A stretch of DNA of 64,000 bases, taken from the NCBI RefSeq assembly GCF_928381705.1, contig NZ_CAKMSR010000005.1, positions 1 to 64,000 on the forward strand, in the 5' to 3' direction. The notes below the pieces were generated by a model. That model was not told the DNA's origin. It saw only the letters and a list, made by a program, of their open reading frames with translations, and made no database searches. The DNA is from Rothia nasimurium (GTDB lineage Bacteria; Actinomycetota; Actinomycetes; Actinomycetales; Micrococcaceae). Each line of letters opens with the position of its first letter. Position 1 is the stretch's first letter. The position numbers were made by a program, and so were the translations under genes. Below, in pieces: positions 1 through 8,553 of this stretch.

Positions 1-101
1 CCTATCTGCGGCACGCTCGGCGATAAGGCGCACTCTCGGTCAAATCAGGGGTGCGCTGTGGTGGGGAGGCTACGGTTAGGGCTTACCGTGCAACCGTCGG
101 G

Positions 102-107
102 CATAAT
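102..107 (+). promoter_or_regulatory. -10 box of a probably leaderless promoter
   Basis: CATAAT ends 7 nt before the ATG at 115 and no Shine-Dalgarno sequence lies between. Transcription would therefore begin at or next to the start codon. No convincing -35 hexamer is visible at the usual spacing. Confidence 0.45.
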
Positions 108-114
108 AGAGGTC

Positions 115-1182
115 ATGACCAGCCCCGACCTTACCATCACCGGCCTGACCAAGCGGTTTGGTGCGTCCGCCGTGCTTGGCGGAATTGACTTGACCGTGCC
201 CGGCGGCAGCCTGCTCTCCCTGGTGGGGGAGTCGGGGTCGGGCAAATCCACCCTGCTGCGCATTATTGCCGGGCTGGAACAGGCTGACGCCGGCCGTGTG
301 CTTTTCGGCCACCGGCCGGTAGGCGTTGGGGGAGGCGCCCGCATCAAAGGCTCGGCCAAGACCCGGCAGGCAGGGGCTGTGCCGGTGGGGTTTGTCTTTC
401 AAAAACCCGTGCTCTACCCCCACCTGAGCCTGGAAGAGAACATCCTCTTCGCCCAGCGCCTGCGCGCCCAGGAGCAGCTAGACCGAGACCACTACCTTTC
501 CCTCGTCGACACCCTGGGGCTGGGGGAGCACCTGCGCAAGAGGCCAGCGCAACTATCGGGCGGCCAGGCCCAGCGAGCCGGTATCGCCCGGGCCCTGGTG
601 CGTAAGCCCACCCTGGTTCTCTTCGATGAGCCGCTCTCCAGCGTCGATGAGCATCTGAGCGAAGCTATCCGCGCCGACCTGCTGACCCTGCACCGCCAGC
701 TAGGGTTCACGGGCATCTACGTCACCCACAACCCCGACGAAGCCCTCGCGATGGGCCAGCAGCTTGCGGTGCTAGAGGGCGGACGCCTGGCCCAGGTTGC
801 CGCCCCGGGGCAGGTACTGGCCGCCCCGGCGTCCGCGCAGGTTGCCCGCCTGCTGCACCCGCTCTACAACGAGCTGCGTGTGGAGGTTGCGGGGCAGTCT
901 GTAGCGGCCGGTATCTCCGCCCACGGTTTTGAGCGGACGGACGCCGACACCCCGGGTACCCTGCCCGTGCGGGTGCTGGGCGTGCTCGCCCATACCGCAG
1001 GCGACCGCTACAGCCTAGAAACCACCCGGGCGGTAGACCTGCCGCACGAGGAAGGTACCGTGAGACTTCCCGCCGGTAGCCCGCTCACGGCTGTGCTGCC
1101 AGAAACCCCGGTAGGCGCGGAGCAGGGGCTCTACCTGAAACTCCGACAAGATGCTCTGCACTGTTTCTCAGGGCAAAGCTAG
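115..1182 (+). CDS. ABC transporter ATP-binding protein, substrate unknown
   Basis: This is a 355-residue nucleotide-binding subunit of an ABC importer. Walker A GESGSGKS is at residues 38-45, signature LSGGQ at 147-151, Walker B VLFDE at 168-172 and the switch His at 205. About 120 extra C-terminal residues form an accessory domain like the regulatory tails of sugar, iron or polyamine importers, but I cannot name the substrate. A GTG in frame at 58 would add 19 poor residues. I chose the ATG at 115 because a TANNNT box sits 7 nt upstream. No permease or binding protein follows: the next gene is rplJ. Partners could lie left of the window. It could also serve modA-modB (16060-17706), which lack an ATPase, although the tail does not look like a typical ModC MOP domain. 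Confidence 0.85.
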   Translation: MTSPDLTITGLTKRFGASAVLGGIDLTVPGGSLLSLVGESGSGKSTLLRIIAGLEQADAGRVLFGHRPVGVGGGARIKGSAKTRQAGAVPVGFVFQKPVLYPHLSLEENILFAQRLRAQEQLDRDHYLSLVDTLGLGEHLRKRPAQLSGGQAQRAGIARALVRKPTLVLFDEPLSSVDEHLSEAIRADLLTLHRQLGFTGIYVTHNPDEALAMGQQLAVLEGGRLAQVAAPGQVLAAPASAQVARLLHPLYNELRVEVAGQSVAAGISAHGFERTDADTPGTLPVRVLGVLAHTAGDRYSLETTRAVDLPHEEGTVRLPAGSPLTAVLPETPVGAEQGLYLKLRQDALHCFSGQS

Positions 1183-1238
1183 TTTGTACCACGTGCTGAC
1201 CAAAAAACCTGCCTCATCTGGTCTGTATGCGGTACAAA
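1183..1238. repeat. Inverted repeat after the ABC ATPase
   Basis: TTTGTACC (1183-1190) and GGTACAAA (1231-1238) are exact reverse complements with 40 nt between. A shorter inner pairing (GACCA with TGGTC) is possible. It starts directly after the stop codon, so it may be part of the 3' end of the ABC transcript or an operator. No U-run follows the right arm. Confidence 0.3.
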
Positions 1239-1292
1239 GGTGGATAGAAGCGGCGGTTTAAGTGATTAAGCACCCTTAAACCCGGTTTTAAC

Positions 1293-1322
1293 TTGCCAGG
1301 GCCCCGCTAACCGTGGTTAGAT
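1293..1322 (+). promoter_or_regulatory. Probable rplJ promoter
   Basis: TTGCCA (1293-1298) and TTAGAT (1317-1322) are separated by 18 nt. Transcription would start near 1329, just before the L10 leader. Confidence 0.45.
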
Positions 1323-1324
1323 GA

Positions 1325-1472
1325 AGTAACCAAAGACCGCCGGTCTGTGCCTTTTACAGGTACGATAAGGGCTAACCAGCCCACCTGCGTAGGTGCCGAT
1401 AACAGAATACAAACCAGTTATAGCTGGGCTTGTATTATGCCTCGATGCCTGCGCGTCGGGGCATTTTTTGTT
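1325..1472 (+). promoter_or_regulatory. Ribosomal protein L10 leader RNA
   Basis: The region contains the purine-rich AACCAAAGACCGCCGGU block and a downstream GAUAAGGGCUAACC block typical of the L10-binding leader in front of rplJ. It ends in a terminator-like hairpin (1438-1469) ahead of the rplJ ribosome-binding site. In known examples L10 (or the L10-L12 complex) binds the kink-turn of the leader and lowers expression of its own operon. The assignment rests on position and the conserved blocks; no covariance search was possible. Confidence 0.7.
1438..1469 (+). terminator. Attenuator hairpin in the L10 leader
   Basis: A 10-bp stem (1438-1447 with 1454-1463, two G-U pairs) with a 6-nt loop is followed by TTTTTT (1464-1469). 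Its place between promoter and rplJ start suggests attenuation rather than full termination. Confidence 0.65.
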
Positions 1473-1504
1473 GGCCTGGCGGGATAAGAACTGGAAGGAA
1501 CACC

Positions 1505-2014
1505 ATGGCAACACAGGATAAGATTGCTGCCGTCTCTGAGATCAAGGAACTCCTTGAATCCTCAAACGGCGTAATTCTCACCGAGTACCGTGGTCTCACC
1601 GTTGCACAGATGAAGGAACTTCGTCGTGCACTGGGTGCTGAGACCGAGTACGCCGTGGTAAAGAACACTCTGACCGCTATCGCGGCTAAGGAAGTTGGCA
1701 TCGACGCATTCGATGGTCAGCTCCACGGCCCCAGCGCAATCGCATTCATCAAGGGCGACTTCATTGATGCTGCGAAGGGTCTGCGTGACTTTGCCAAGGC
1801 TAACCCCCAGCTGATCGTTAAGAGCGGTTACTTCGAGGGCGAAGCTCTCGACGAAGCTGGCATCAACAAGTTTGCAAGCCTCGAATCACGCGAGGTACTT
1901 CTTGCAAAGGTCGCAGGCGGCGCAAAGGGCGCAATCGCAAAGGTTGCTCGCACCGTTGACGCTCTGCGTATCAAGCTCGAAGAGCAGGAAGGCGCAGCAC
2001 CCGAGGCCGAGTAA
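1505..2014 (+). CDS. rplJ: 50S ribosomal protein L10
   Basis: This 169-residue protein forms the base of the ribosomal stalk and carries the L7/L12 dimers. The N-terminus (MATQDKIAAVSEIKELLESS) and the LTEYRGLTVAQM block are typical of L10. A GGAAGGA Shine-Dalgarno sequence lies 5-6 nt before the ATG at 1505. An earlier in-frame ATG at 1430 falls inside the leader hairpin and is rejected. The alanine- and glutamate-rich C-terminus is the L12-binding helix region. It is co-transcribed with rplL and controlled by the upstream L10 leader. Confidence 0.97.
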   Translation: MATQDKIAAVSEIKELLESSNGVILTEYRGLTVAQMKELRRALGAETEYAVVKNTLTAIAAKEVGIDAFDGQLHGPSAIAFIKGDFIDAAKGLRDFAKANPQLIVKSGYFEGEALDEAGINKFASLESREVLLAKVAGGAKGAIAKVARTVDALRIKLEEQEGAAPEAE

Positions 2015-2134
2015 TCGCCTCGAAGCTGCCCACCGCACAGACTTCGGCCCACTTGCCCGGGCCACCCCACAATTTTCAAGCTCGCAGGCTGAAATACTGA
2101 GGCTTGCAACTGAATCAAAGAAGGAGCCAATCTC

Positions 2135-2512
2135 ATGGCTAAGCTTTCAATCGAAGAACTCATTGAAGCATTCAAGGAACTGTCACTCGTTGAGGTTTCC
2201 GAATTCGTTAAGGCATTCGAAGAAGAATTCGACGTAACCGCAGCTGCTCCCGTTGCTGTTGCTGGTGCTGCCGGTGGCGACGCTGGTGCTGCTGAAGAGC
2301 AGTCAGAATTCGACGTTATCCTCGAATCAGCTGGCGACAAGAAGATCGGCGTTATTAAGGAAGTTCGCGCCCTCACCTCACTGGGTCTGAAGGAAGCTAA
2401 GGACCTCGTTGACGGCGCACCCAAGCCCGTTCTCGAAGGTGTTTCCAAGGAAGACGCAGAGAAGGCTAAGGAAGCTCTCGAAGGCGCTGGCGCAACCGTC
2501 ACCCTCAAGTAA
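2135..2512 (+). CDS. rplL: 50S ribosomal protein L7/L12
   Basis: This 125-residue acidic stalk protein recruits the translational GTPases. It shows the three expected parts: an N-terminal dimerisation helix (residues 1-35, [14 protein letters not shown]), an alanine/glycine-rich hinge (about 38-55) and the globular factor-binding domain with the [14 protein letters not shown] motif (about 88-101). GAAGGAG precedes the ATG. The 120-nt gap after rplJ has no terminator, so both genes share a transcript. A strong terminator follows at 2542. Confidence 0.97.
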   Translation: MAKLSIEELIEAFKELSLVEVSEFVKAFEEEFDVTAAAPVAVAGAAGGDAGAAEEQSEFDVILESAGDKKIGVIKEVRALTSLGLKEAKDLVDGAPKPVLEGVSKEDAEKAKEALEGAGATVTLK

Positions 2513-2541
2513 GTTTCTTACTTTTCTTATCTTTGGCGCAG

Positions 2542-2584
2542 GGGCGGCACCCGTTACGGGTTGCCGCCCTTGCGGCTTTTTGTT
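2542..2584 (+). terminator. Intrinsic terminator of rplJL
   Basis: A GC-rich hairpin (GGGCGGCA with TGCCGCCC, extended by CCGT/ACGG) spans 2542-2569 and is followed by a T-rich stretch at 2577-2584. Confidence 0.8.
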
Positions 2585-2632
2585 TAAGGACGGACGCCGC
2601 CCTCACCTCTTCCCCTGCCTGCTGGTTTTGGT

Positions 2633-2638
2633 TAGGCT
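2633..2638 (+). promoter_or_regulatory. -10 box of a probably leaderless promoter
   Basis: TAGGCT ends 6 nt before the ATG at 2645 with no Shine-Dalgarno sequence between, as at several other genes in this window. Confidence 0.45.
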
Positions 2639-2644
2639 GGGGTC

Positions 2645-3667
2645 ATGGGTAAGACTCTGATTCGTGCATTCTGGTGCCTGTTGCTGGCCGGTGCTCTGGC
2701 CTGGCTGGCTATCCTGGTGTGGCCGGGGCACCCGGTCACCGCCTGGCTGACTACCCGCCTGGTTATAGCCCAGGCCGTCGCCTTCCCCACCCTGCTTGCG
2801 GTGGCCGGGGCGGGCGTCCTGATTGTGTCCCTACTGGTTGCGCTACGACGTGCAACCAGCGGAGCCACCCGCGCCCTTGCCGGGCTGACGGCGGTAGCCT
2901 GTGCTGTCTCTAGTCTGCTGGCTGTCACCGACCCCTACGGGGCTGCGCGCTACCATGCGCGCGGGGTGCCTGCCATTGGGTGCGTTAATATGCAGGCCTA
3001 CCGGGTCACTACCTACAACGCCCTCGACACCCTGACCGACCAGGGCCTGGCCCGGCTACTGGCTGATCAACCGGATTTTCTGGTGCTCCCCGAAGTCTCA
3101 CCCGACACGCCCGCTCTAGCTGGCGGGGTGCCGGGCTACCAGGTCTTTGCCTCCGCGAGCCAAAAGCCCCATATTGCCCCAACCCTGACCCTGGTCAGCG
3201 ACAGGCTGGGCTCCTACACCGCGCAGGAAGTGCCCATGACCTTCGGCGCCCTGATGCTGGCTCCTGAAAATGACGATAGTGGTCACCCCTCACTGCTGGC
3301 GGTGCACACGGCCCCGCCCGTGCCCTCCTACATGCAGCAGTGGCGCGATGACCTAGCCACCATCGACCGCCTGGCCCGCGATGAGAACCGCCCTGACCTA
3401 ATCGCCGGCGACTTCAACGCGACCCTGCTCCACGGCGGCCTGGCCAGTTACGCGGGGGTAGGCTCATACCTGGGTGCGGATGCTGCCCTGGCCACCCACC
3501 GGATTGAGGGCACCTGGCCAGTCGGCGGAGTGCTAGGAATGAAAGCACCCATCGACCACATCATGGTGATGCAGGGGCCACCTGCTGGTGGTGAAGAAGT
3601 GACCTACCAGCAGGTAGGTAATTCTGACCACCTGGCAGTAAGTGCCGCCGTAGACCTTTGCAGCTAG
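2645..3667 (+). CDS. Membrane-anchored endonuclease/exonuclease/phosphatase family protein
   Basis: A 340-residue protein with three hydrophobic segments in the first ~100 residues, then a catalytic domain of the EEP family (PF03372). Family residues are visible in order: the Asn of TYNAL (~120), the Glu of VLPEVS (~141), AGDFNAT (~256-262) and the NSDHLAV metal/His motif near the C-terminus. The domain probably faces outside, like E. coli YafD-type proteins. The substrate (nucleic acid, phosphodiester or lipid) cannot be told from sequence. It stands alone between rplL and the GH32 gene. Confidence 0.8.
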   Translation: MGKTLIRAFWCLLLAGALAWLAILVWPGHPVTAWLTTRLVIAQAVAFPTLLAVAGAGVLIVSLLVALRRATSGATRALAGLTAVACAVSSLLAVTDPYGAARYHARGVPAIGCVNMQAYRVTTYNALDTLTDQGLARLLADQPDFLVLPEVSPDTPALAGGVPGYQVFASASQKPHIAPTLTLVSDRLGSYTAQEVPMTFGALMLAPENDDSGHPSLLAVHTAPPVPSYMQQWRDDLATIDRLARDENRPDLIAGDFNATLLHGGLASYAGVGSYLGADAALATHRIEGTWPVGGVLGMKAPIDHIMVMQGPPAGGEEVTYQQVGNSDHLAVSAAVDLCS

Positions 3668-3765
3668 GCGCGTGGGCTAGCCCATATCATAATCTGGAAG
3701 ATTTGCCGGTCTGCTCTGCACACTGCCGACCTAAGACCTGGGGAGAGGGCAGAGGGTAAGCTGGA

Positions 3766-3785
3766 TATGACAAACGATTGACATA
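3766..3785. promoter_or_regulatory. LacI-type operator in front of the GH32 gene
   Basis: TATGACAAACGATTGACATA is a near-perfect palindrome (half site TATGWCAAWC) with the central CG usual for LacI-family sites. It contains TTGACA and is 34 nt upstream of the GTG start. The same element, 18 of 20 bases identical, lies at 6119-6138 before the PTS gene. Confidence 0.75.
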
Positions 3786-3818
3786 ACCCGCCACCGCACC
3801 CCACCCAAGGAGCCCCGC

Positions 3819-5300
3819 GTGACTAAGCCCGGACGTCCGGACGCCGCCGAACTGCTCGCAGCCGCTGAGCAAGCCTATGCCACCTACCACGAGCAGGTAC
3901 GCACCGACCCCGACTACCCGGCCCTGCACCTGGCACCGCCGGTGGGCCGCCTCAACGACCCCAACGGGCTGATCTATCATGAAGGCACCTACCACGCCTT
4001 CTACCAGTACTCCCCGGTGCACCCCACCCGAGCCGTCTTCTGGCGCTACGCCACCAGCGACGACCTCACCCACTGGCAGGACCGCGGTACCGCCATCGCC
4101 CCCACCGACTGGTTCGACAAGAACGGCTGCTACTCCGGCTCCGGCTTCGTAGGTGAGGACGGCACCTTCGAGTTCTTCTACACCGGCAACGTGAAGGACG
4201 CCGACGGCAACCGGGAGGCCTACCAGGTACTCTTCACTTCACCCGACCAGGGCAAGACCTTCACCAAGCAAGAGGTCTTTATCAACGGCCCCGAAGAGGG
4301 CTACACCGCCCACTACCGCGACCCCCACGTAGTGGAGCGCGACGGCACCTTCTACGCCGTGATCGGTGCCCAGCGCGAGGACGAAACCGGGGCCGTGGTG
4401 CTCTACTCCTCACCGGACCGCCGCACCTGGACCTTCGACGGCGAAATCACGTTCTCAGACCCGGCCCTGGCCAAGCTGGGCTATATGTACGAGTGCCCCG
4501 GCCTGATTCAGCTGCGCGATGAAGAAACCGGCGAGCTCAAGGACGTGCTGATTTTCAGCCCCCAGGGTATGGAGGCCGACGGGGAGAAGTACAACAACAT
4601 CTTCCAGACCGGCTACATCGTGGGCACCCTCACCGGCACCCATTTTGAGGTCACCACCCCCTTCACCGAGCTGGACGCTGGCACCGAGTTCTATGCCCCC
4701 CAGTGCTTCCACGGAGTGGGGCAGGACGGCTCCCATGCTGTGCTCCAGGGCTGGTTCGGCAACGCCGACCAGGACGACCACCCCTCCTGGGACAACCACT
4801 GGGTACACATGCAGACCTACCCCCGCCGCCTCACCCTGCGTGCTGGCCGTATCTACCAGAACCCCGTGGATCAGCTTGATAGCGCCCTGGCACCCGCCCC
4901 GGTTAAACCCGCAGCTCATGGCGAGATTGCAGAACTGGCGGACGCCCGCGTCTGGCGCCTGCGCGGTGAGGTAGCGGTAGCCAAGCCCGTGCAGATTATC
5001 GTGGAGGACGCCGCGGGGCAGGCCCTGGTGCTGACCCTGAGCGAGGACGGTGCCCACCTGGATCGCACCGGCAGCCGCTACGCCGTGGGCGGGGCAGAGC
5101 GCCATCGCACCCTAGAGCACAGCGCTACCCGCACCTTCGACCTGCTGGTCGATGCCTCTGGAACTGAACTCTTCCTCGATGGGGGAGCCGCCGTTTTCTC
5201 ATCCCGCACCTACTTCACCGGAGCTAAGCGCACCGTCCGCCTGGTAGCAGACGAGGCGGCCGTGCTGAGCCTCGAAGCTGCCCGGCTTGTAGAAGACTAG
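3819..5300 (+). CDS. GH32 sucrose-6-phosphate hydrolase / beta-fructofuranosidase
   Basis: This 493-residue enzyme cleaves the fructosyl bond of sucrose 6-phosphate (or fructans). The GH32 catalytic set is complete: nucleophile Asp in NDPNG (46-50), RDP (167-169) and acid/base Glu in YECPG (Glu225), followed by the C-terminal beta-sandwich (from ~350). There is no signal peptide, so it acts in the cytoplasm, which fits a substrate delivered phosphorylated by the PTS at 6227. The start is GTG at 3819 with AAGGAG 6 nt upstream. A LacI-type operator lies just before it. A levanase-type specificity cannot be ruled out. Fructokinase is not in the window. Confidence 0.88.
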   Translation: MTKPGRPDAAELLAAAEQAYATYHEQVRTDPDYPALHLAPPVGRLNDPNGLIYHEGTYHAFYQYSPVHPTRAVFWRYATSDDLTHWQDRGTAIAPTDWFDKNGCYSGSGFVGEDGTFEFFYTGNVKDADGNREAYQVLFTSPDQGKTFTKQEVFINGPEEGYTAHYRDPHVVERDGTFYAVIGAQREDETGAVVLYSSPDRRTWTFDGEITFSDPALAKLGYMYECPGLIQLRDEETGELKDVLIFSPQGMEADGEKYNNIFQTGYIVGTLTGTHFEVTTPFTELDAGTEFYAPQCFHGVGQDGSHAVLQGWFGNADQDDHPSWDNHWVHMQTYPRRLTLRAGRIYQNPVDQLDSALAPAPVKPAAHGEIAELADARVWRLRGEVAVAKPVQIIVEDAAGQALVLTLSEDGAHLDRTGSRYAVGGAERHRTLEHSATRTFDLLVDASGTELFLDGGAAVFSSRTYFTGAKRTVRLVADEAAVLSLEAARLVED

Positions 5301-5373
5301 GGGAGAGGGGCCGGTGCCTTAGTGCGCGGGGCGAAAAATTTTCCGTGACCTGGCACCGGTCGGGCTCAGCAAG

Positions 5374-5388
5374 ACCTGTCTCACAGGT
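5374..5388. repeat. Palindrome upstream of the EIIA gene
   Basis: ACCTGT-CTC-ACAGGT is an exact 6-bp inverted repeat with a 3-nt spacer. Its core differs by one base from the palindrome at the lacI promoter (12526-12544). It may be an operator; nothing else supports this. Confidence 0.3.
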
Positions 5389-5463
5389 TACCGGCGGTGG
5401 TAGGCTGGTGGAGACGCCGCACACAGCGGCCCCATCACTCCCAACCACTGTGAGGTGACAACC

Positions 5464-6027
5464 ATGGCAGGTTTCTTCAAAAAGCTCTTTGGCGGTAGCG
5501 ACGATACCGTAGCGCAGACCCCCGCTCCCGCAGCTGCCCCAGCAGCACCGTCCGCCGCGGGCGCGTCCGCTCTGACCGCCCACATGAACGGTACCGTTGT
5601 TGAGCTTGCCGGCGTAAGCGACCAGATGTTCGCCTCCGGTGCCCTAGGCCCCGGCGCCGCTATTGAGCCGACTTCTGGCGTAGTGGTAGCTCCTGCAGAC
5701 GGCGAAGTAACCGTTGCCTTCCCCACCGGCCATGCCTTCGGCATCCGTACCGCAGACGGTCTGGAAATCCTGATTCACGTAGGCTTCGATACCGTGGAAC
5801 TGGACGGCAAGTTCTTCGAACCCAAGGTCAAGAAGGGTGATACCGTCACCCGCGGCCAGGTGCTGGTGGAGTTCGATCTGGAGCAGGTTAAGGCTGCAGG
5901 TTACCCCGTGACCACCCCGCTGGTTATCACCAACGCCAAGAGCTCCGTTGCCGACCTGACAGTTGCCAACGCAGGAAGCGACGTAGCAGCCGGTGCTGAC
6001 TTCATCACCGCAGCTCGCAAGGGCTAA
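5464..6027 (+). CDS. PTS EIIA component, glucose family (Crr-like)
   Basis: This 187-residue cytoplasmic phosphocarrier takes phosphate from HPr and passes it to an EIIB domain. The active His105 lies in ILIHVGFDT, with the partner His90 in FPTGHAF. An N-terminal amphipathic start and an Ala/Pro-rich linker (residues 20-35) precede the domain. GAGGTG ends 6 nt before the ATG at 5464, which decides the start over the GTG at 5455. The domain is strikingly similar to the EIIA domain at the C-terminus of the permease at 6227, so one probably arose from the other by duplication. It may serve PTS permeases elsewhere that lack their own IIA domain. Confidence 0.92.
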   Translation: MAGFFKKLFGGSDDTVAQTPAPAAAPAAPSAAGASALTAHMNGTVVELAGVSDQMFASGALGPGAAIEPTSGVVVAPADGEVTVAFPTGHAFGIRTADGLEILIHVGFDTVELDGKFFEPKVKKGDTVTRGQVLVEFDLEQVKAAGYPVTTPLVITNAKSSVADLTVANAGSDVAAGADFITAARKG

Positions 6028-6044
6028 AACAAAGCGTGAGATAG

Positions 6045-6083
6045 GGTCGGTGGTCACCTAACACAGGTGGCCACCGACCTTTT
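6045..6083 (+). terminator. Terminator after the EIIA gene
   Basis: A 15-bp stem (6045-6059 with 6065-6079) with a 5-nt loop is followed by TTTT. Confidence 0.85.
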
Positions 6084-6087
6084 GTAA

Positions 6088-6110
6088 GGGGCTGTTTTGG
6101 CCCCTTTTTT
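6088..6110 (+). terminator. Second, tandem terminator
   Basis: GGGGC and GCCCC (6088-6092, 6100-6104) form a short hairpin followed by TTTTTT at 6105-6110, a few bases after the first terminator and just before the PTS operator. Confidence 0.65.
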
Positions 6111-6118
6111 GGTGCTAG

Positions 6119-6138
6119 TATGTCAAACGATTGGCATA
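6119..6138. promoter_or_regulatory. LacI-type operator in front of the sucrose PTS gene
   Basis: TATGTCAAACGATTGGCATA is the second copy of the palindrome seen at 3766-3785. It overlaps TTGGCA (6131-6136), a good -35 candidate, so a bound repressor would block the polymerase. Confidence 0.75.
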
Positions 6139-6226
6139 TTTGTTTTTACGCAAAACATACACACTCGCGCCGAGGCAGAACCACAGATATAGGGGGGGAG
6201 CCTGGCCCATACACCAAGGAGAAGAC

Positions 6227-8212
6227 ATGGATCATAAATCCGTGGCTGAGCGAGTCCTCACCGCCGTTGGTGGCACGGACAACATCGCAGCAGGTGCCCA
6301 CTGCGCCACCCGCCTGCGACTGGTGCTCAAAGACATGAACGTCATCAACCAGGACGCCCTGGACAACGACGAGGACCTCAAGGGTACCTTTAACAACTCC
6401 GGCCAGTTCCAGATCATCGTGGGCCCCGGCGACGTTGACGAGGTCTACAAGCACATGGCCGCTTCAGGTATGAAGCAGGTCTCCAAGGACGAACTCAAGA
6501 ACGTCGCAGCTAACCAGGGTAACCTCTTTACCCGCTTCATCAAGGTCGTTTCAGAAATCTTCCTGCCGATTATCCCCGTGCTGGTCGGTACCGGTCTGCT
6601 CATGGCACTCAACAATGTGCTGACCGCACCCAAGATTTTTGACCCCACCAAGTCACTGATTGAGCTTTACCCCGCATGGGAAGGCTTCGCAGGCATTGTT
6701 AACCTGCTCTCCGCAGCCGCCTTCGCCTTCCTGCCCGTCCTGGTCGGCTTCACCGCTACCAAGGTCTTTGGCGGTAACCCCTACCTGGGTATGACCATGG
6801 GCGCTGCCATGGTCTTCCCCTCCCTGGTCAACGGCTACAACGTGGCTGCCGCCCTCGAAGACGGCACCATGACCTACTGGGACGTCTTCGGTATTCAGGT
6901 GCAGCAGGCTGGCTACCAGGGCACCGTTCTGCCCGTCATCTTGGTCGCCTTCATCCTGGCCAACGTTGAGAAGTTCTTCCACAAGATTCTCAAGGGCACC
7001 ATTGACTTCATGTTCACCCCCACCCTGACCCTCTTGATCACCGGCTTTGCCACCTTCATGCTGGTCGGCCCGCCCATGTTCAAGCTGGGCACCCTGCTCG
7101 GTGAAGGTATCAACTGGCTCTACACCGCAGCTGGCCCCGTGGGCGGCTTCCTCTTCGGTCTGGTCTACTCACCGATCGTCATCACCGGCCTGCACCAGTC
7201 CTTCCCGCCCATCGAACTGCAGCTACTGGCAGCAGGCGGTTCCTTCATCTTCGCTATCGCCTCCATGGCTAACGTCGCCCAGGGTGGTGCCGCCCTCGGC
7301 GTCTACCTGACCACCAAGGACAAGAAGATGAAGGCCCTGGCGGGTGCTACCGCTCCTTCAGCCTTCCTCGGCATTACCGAACCGGCCATCTTCGGTGTTA
7401 ACATCCGCCTGCGCTGGCCCTTCTACATCGCAATGGGCGCATCAGCTGTTGCATCAACCCTGATTGCTCTCTTCGGTGTCAAGGCATCAGGCCTGGGTGC
7501 TGCTGGCTTCCTGGGTCTGCCTTCCATCGACCCTGCCCAAGGCATGGGTTGGATGGGCTTCATCATCGCAGTCCTCACATCGGCCGTTCTTTCCACCGGC
7601 GCTTCCTTCATCTACGGTAAGCGCGTCTTCGCCGGCCAGGTCGCCGAAGAAGAGGTTGAAGCCGCCGCTCCCGCCGCTCCCGCTGCGTTTGTAGCTGCCC
7701 CCGCGGCGTCCGCTCCCGCAGCTGCTACCGAAGGCTACGAACTGACTGCCCACCTCAACGGTACCGCCGTTGAGCTCTCCGCGGTATCAGACCCCACCTT
7801 CGCTTCCGGTGCCCTGGGTCCCGGCGCCGCCGTAGAACCCACCGAAGGCAAGCTCTACGCACCCGCCGACGGTAAGGTCACCGTGGCCTTCCCCACCGGC
7901 CACGCCATTGGCATGCGCACCGACAAGGGCGTAGAAGTCCTCATGCACATCGGCTTCGATACCGTCGAGCTGGATGGCAAGCACTTCACCCCCAAGGTCG
8001 AAAAGGGCCAGGACGTCAAGCGCGGCGACGTGCTCGTCGAGTTCGACATGGCCGCCATCAAGGCCGCAGGCTACCCCCTGACCACCCCGCTGGTCATCAC
8101 CAACGCCAAGAAGACTGTTGACTCAACCGCTCTTGCCGTTGCTGCAGGCTCAACCGTGGCCGCAGGCCGCGACGAGCTGGTCAGCGTAGTCGCTAAGACC
8201 GCAGCCGTCTAA
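6227..8212 (+). CDS. scrA: PTS sucrose-family EIIBCA permease
   Basis: This 661-residue permease imports and phosphorylates a disaccharide, most likely sucrose. Domain order is EIIB (Cys26 in HCATRLRL, the phosphorylated cysteine), EIIC (about 100-480, many membrane segments, with [10 protein letters not shown] and the [13 protein letters not shown] motif), an Ala/Pro linker (~485-510), then EIIA with His574 in [19 protein letters not shown] precedes the ATG at 6227; longer readings from 6131 run through the operator and promoter and are rejected. Sucrose is preferred over trehalose because a GH32 hydrolase gene shares the same operator. The permease carries its own IIA although a free EIIA gene is next door. 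Confidence 0.88.
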   Translation: MDHKSVAERVLTAVGGTDNIAAGAHCATRLRLVLKDMNVINQDALDNDEDLKGTFNNSGQFQIIVGPGDVDEVYKHMAASGMKQVSKDELKNVAANQGNLFTRFIKVVSEIFLPIIPVLVGTGLLMALNNVLTAPKIFDPTKSLIELYPAWEGFAGIVNLLSAAAFAFLPVLVGFTATKVFGGNPYLGMTMGAAMVFPSLVNGYNVAAALEDGTMTYWDVFGIQVQQAGYQGTVLPVILVAFILANVEKFFHKILKGTIDFMFTPTLTLLITGFATFMLVGPPMFKLGTLLGEGINWLYTAAGPVGGFLFGLVYSPIVITGLHQSFPPIELQLLAAGGSFIFAIASMANVAQGGAALGVYLTTKDKKMKALAGATAPSAFLGITEPAIFGVNIRLRWPFYIAMGASAVASTLIALFGVKASGLGAAGFLGLPSIDPAQGMGWMGFIIAVLTSAVLSTGASFIYGKRVFAGQVAEEEVEAAAPAAPAAFVAAPAASAPAAATEGYELTAHLNGTAVELSAVSDPTFASGALGPGAAVEPTEGKLYAPADGKVTVAFPTGHAIGMRTDKGVEVLMHIGFDTVELDGKHFTPKVEKGQDVKRGDVLVEFDMAAIKAAGYPLTTPLVITNAKKTVDSTALAVAAGSTVAAGRDELVSVVAKTAAV

Positions 8213-8230
8213 AACCTTCCCAGGGAAGAA

Positions 8231-8279
8231 AACCCGCCCCGTGCCCGTCCTGCTGATAAGGACGCGCGCGGGGCGGGTT
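8231..8279 (+). terminator. Terminator-like hairpin after the PTS gene
   Basis: AACCCGCCCCG (8231-8241) pairs with CGGGGCGGGTT (8269-8279). The tail has only a short T run (GCTTTG), so it may terminate weakly. Confidence 0.55.
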
Positions 8280-8553
8280 GCTTTGCGCTATACCAGTACG
8301 GGGGTGCCCCTACATCTTGGCTCGTGACCCTCTTGCTCCTCGCCCGGGGGCTCGTCCAGCCTCGTAAACTCGGCTGATTCCGTGCTCTCTTGTGTGCTCG
8401 CTCGCTCGCACCCGAGCACTTCATCACGCCAGCCCCGAGCCAACGAGCTGCGATGCAGGGTCACCCCCTCCGTAGAAGGTGCAAGGAAAACTCTCTCTAG
8501 AGCTTTCTTGACCGGGTAATCTTGAAAGGTAACACCGTACCCAGGAGGATTCC
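8280..8553. other. Gene-free stretch between the PTS and GNAT genes
   Basis: About 270 nt contain no credible gene. The first half is rich in CTCG/CTCGT words, including CTCGCTCGCTCGCACCCGAGCAC, and may be decayed sequence. TTGACC at 8508-8513 with TAACAC at 8530-8535 (16-nt spacer) could be the promoter of the next gene, though the -10 is poor. Confidence 0.4.

Noticed and set aside
115..1182. Naming the orphan ABC ATPase modC
   Set aside because: It would fill the gap at modAB, but its C-terminal region shows no clear MOP domain and it lies about 15 kb away; kept only as a hypothesis.
6131..6226. Longer N-terminus for the sucrose permease
   Set aside because: It would overlap the operator and promoter; the ATG at 6227 has a good ribosome-binding site and starts the normal EIIB domain.
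8209..8427. 72-codon open frame on the minus strand after the PTS gene
   Set aside because: No ribosome-binding site, Arg/Ser/Pro-rich translation typical of chance frames in GC-rich DNA, and it covers the PTS terminator hairpin.
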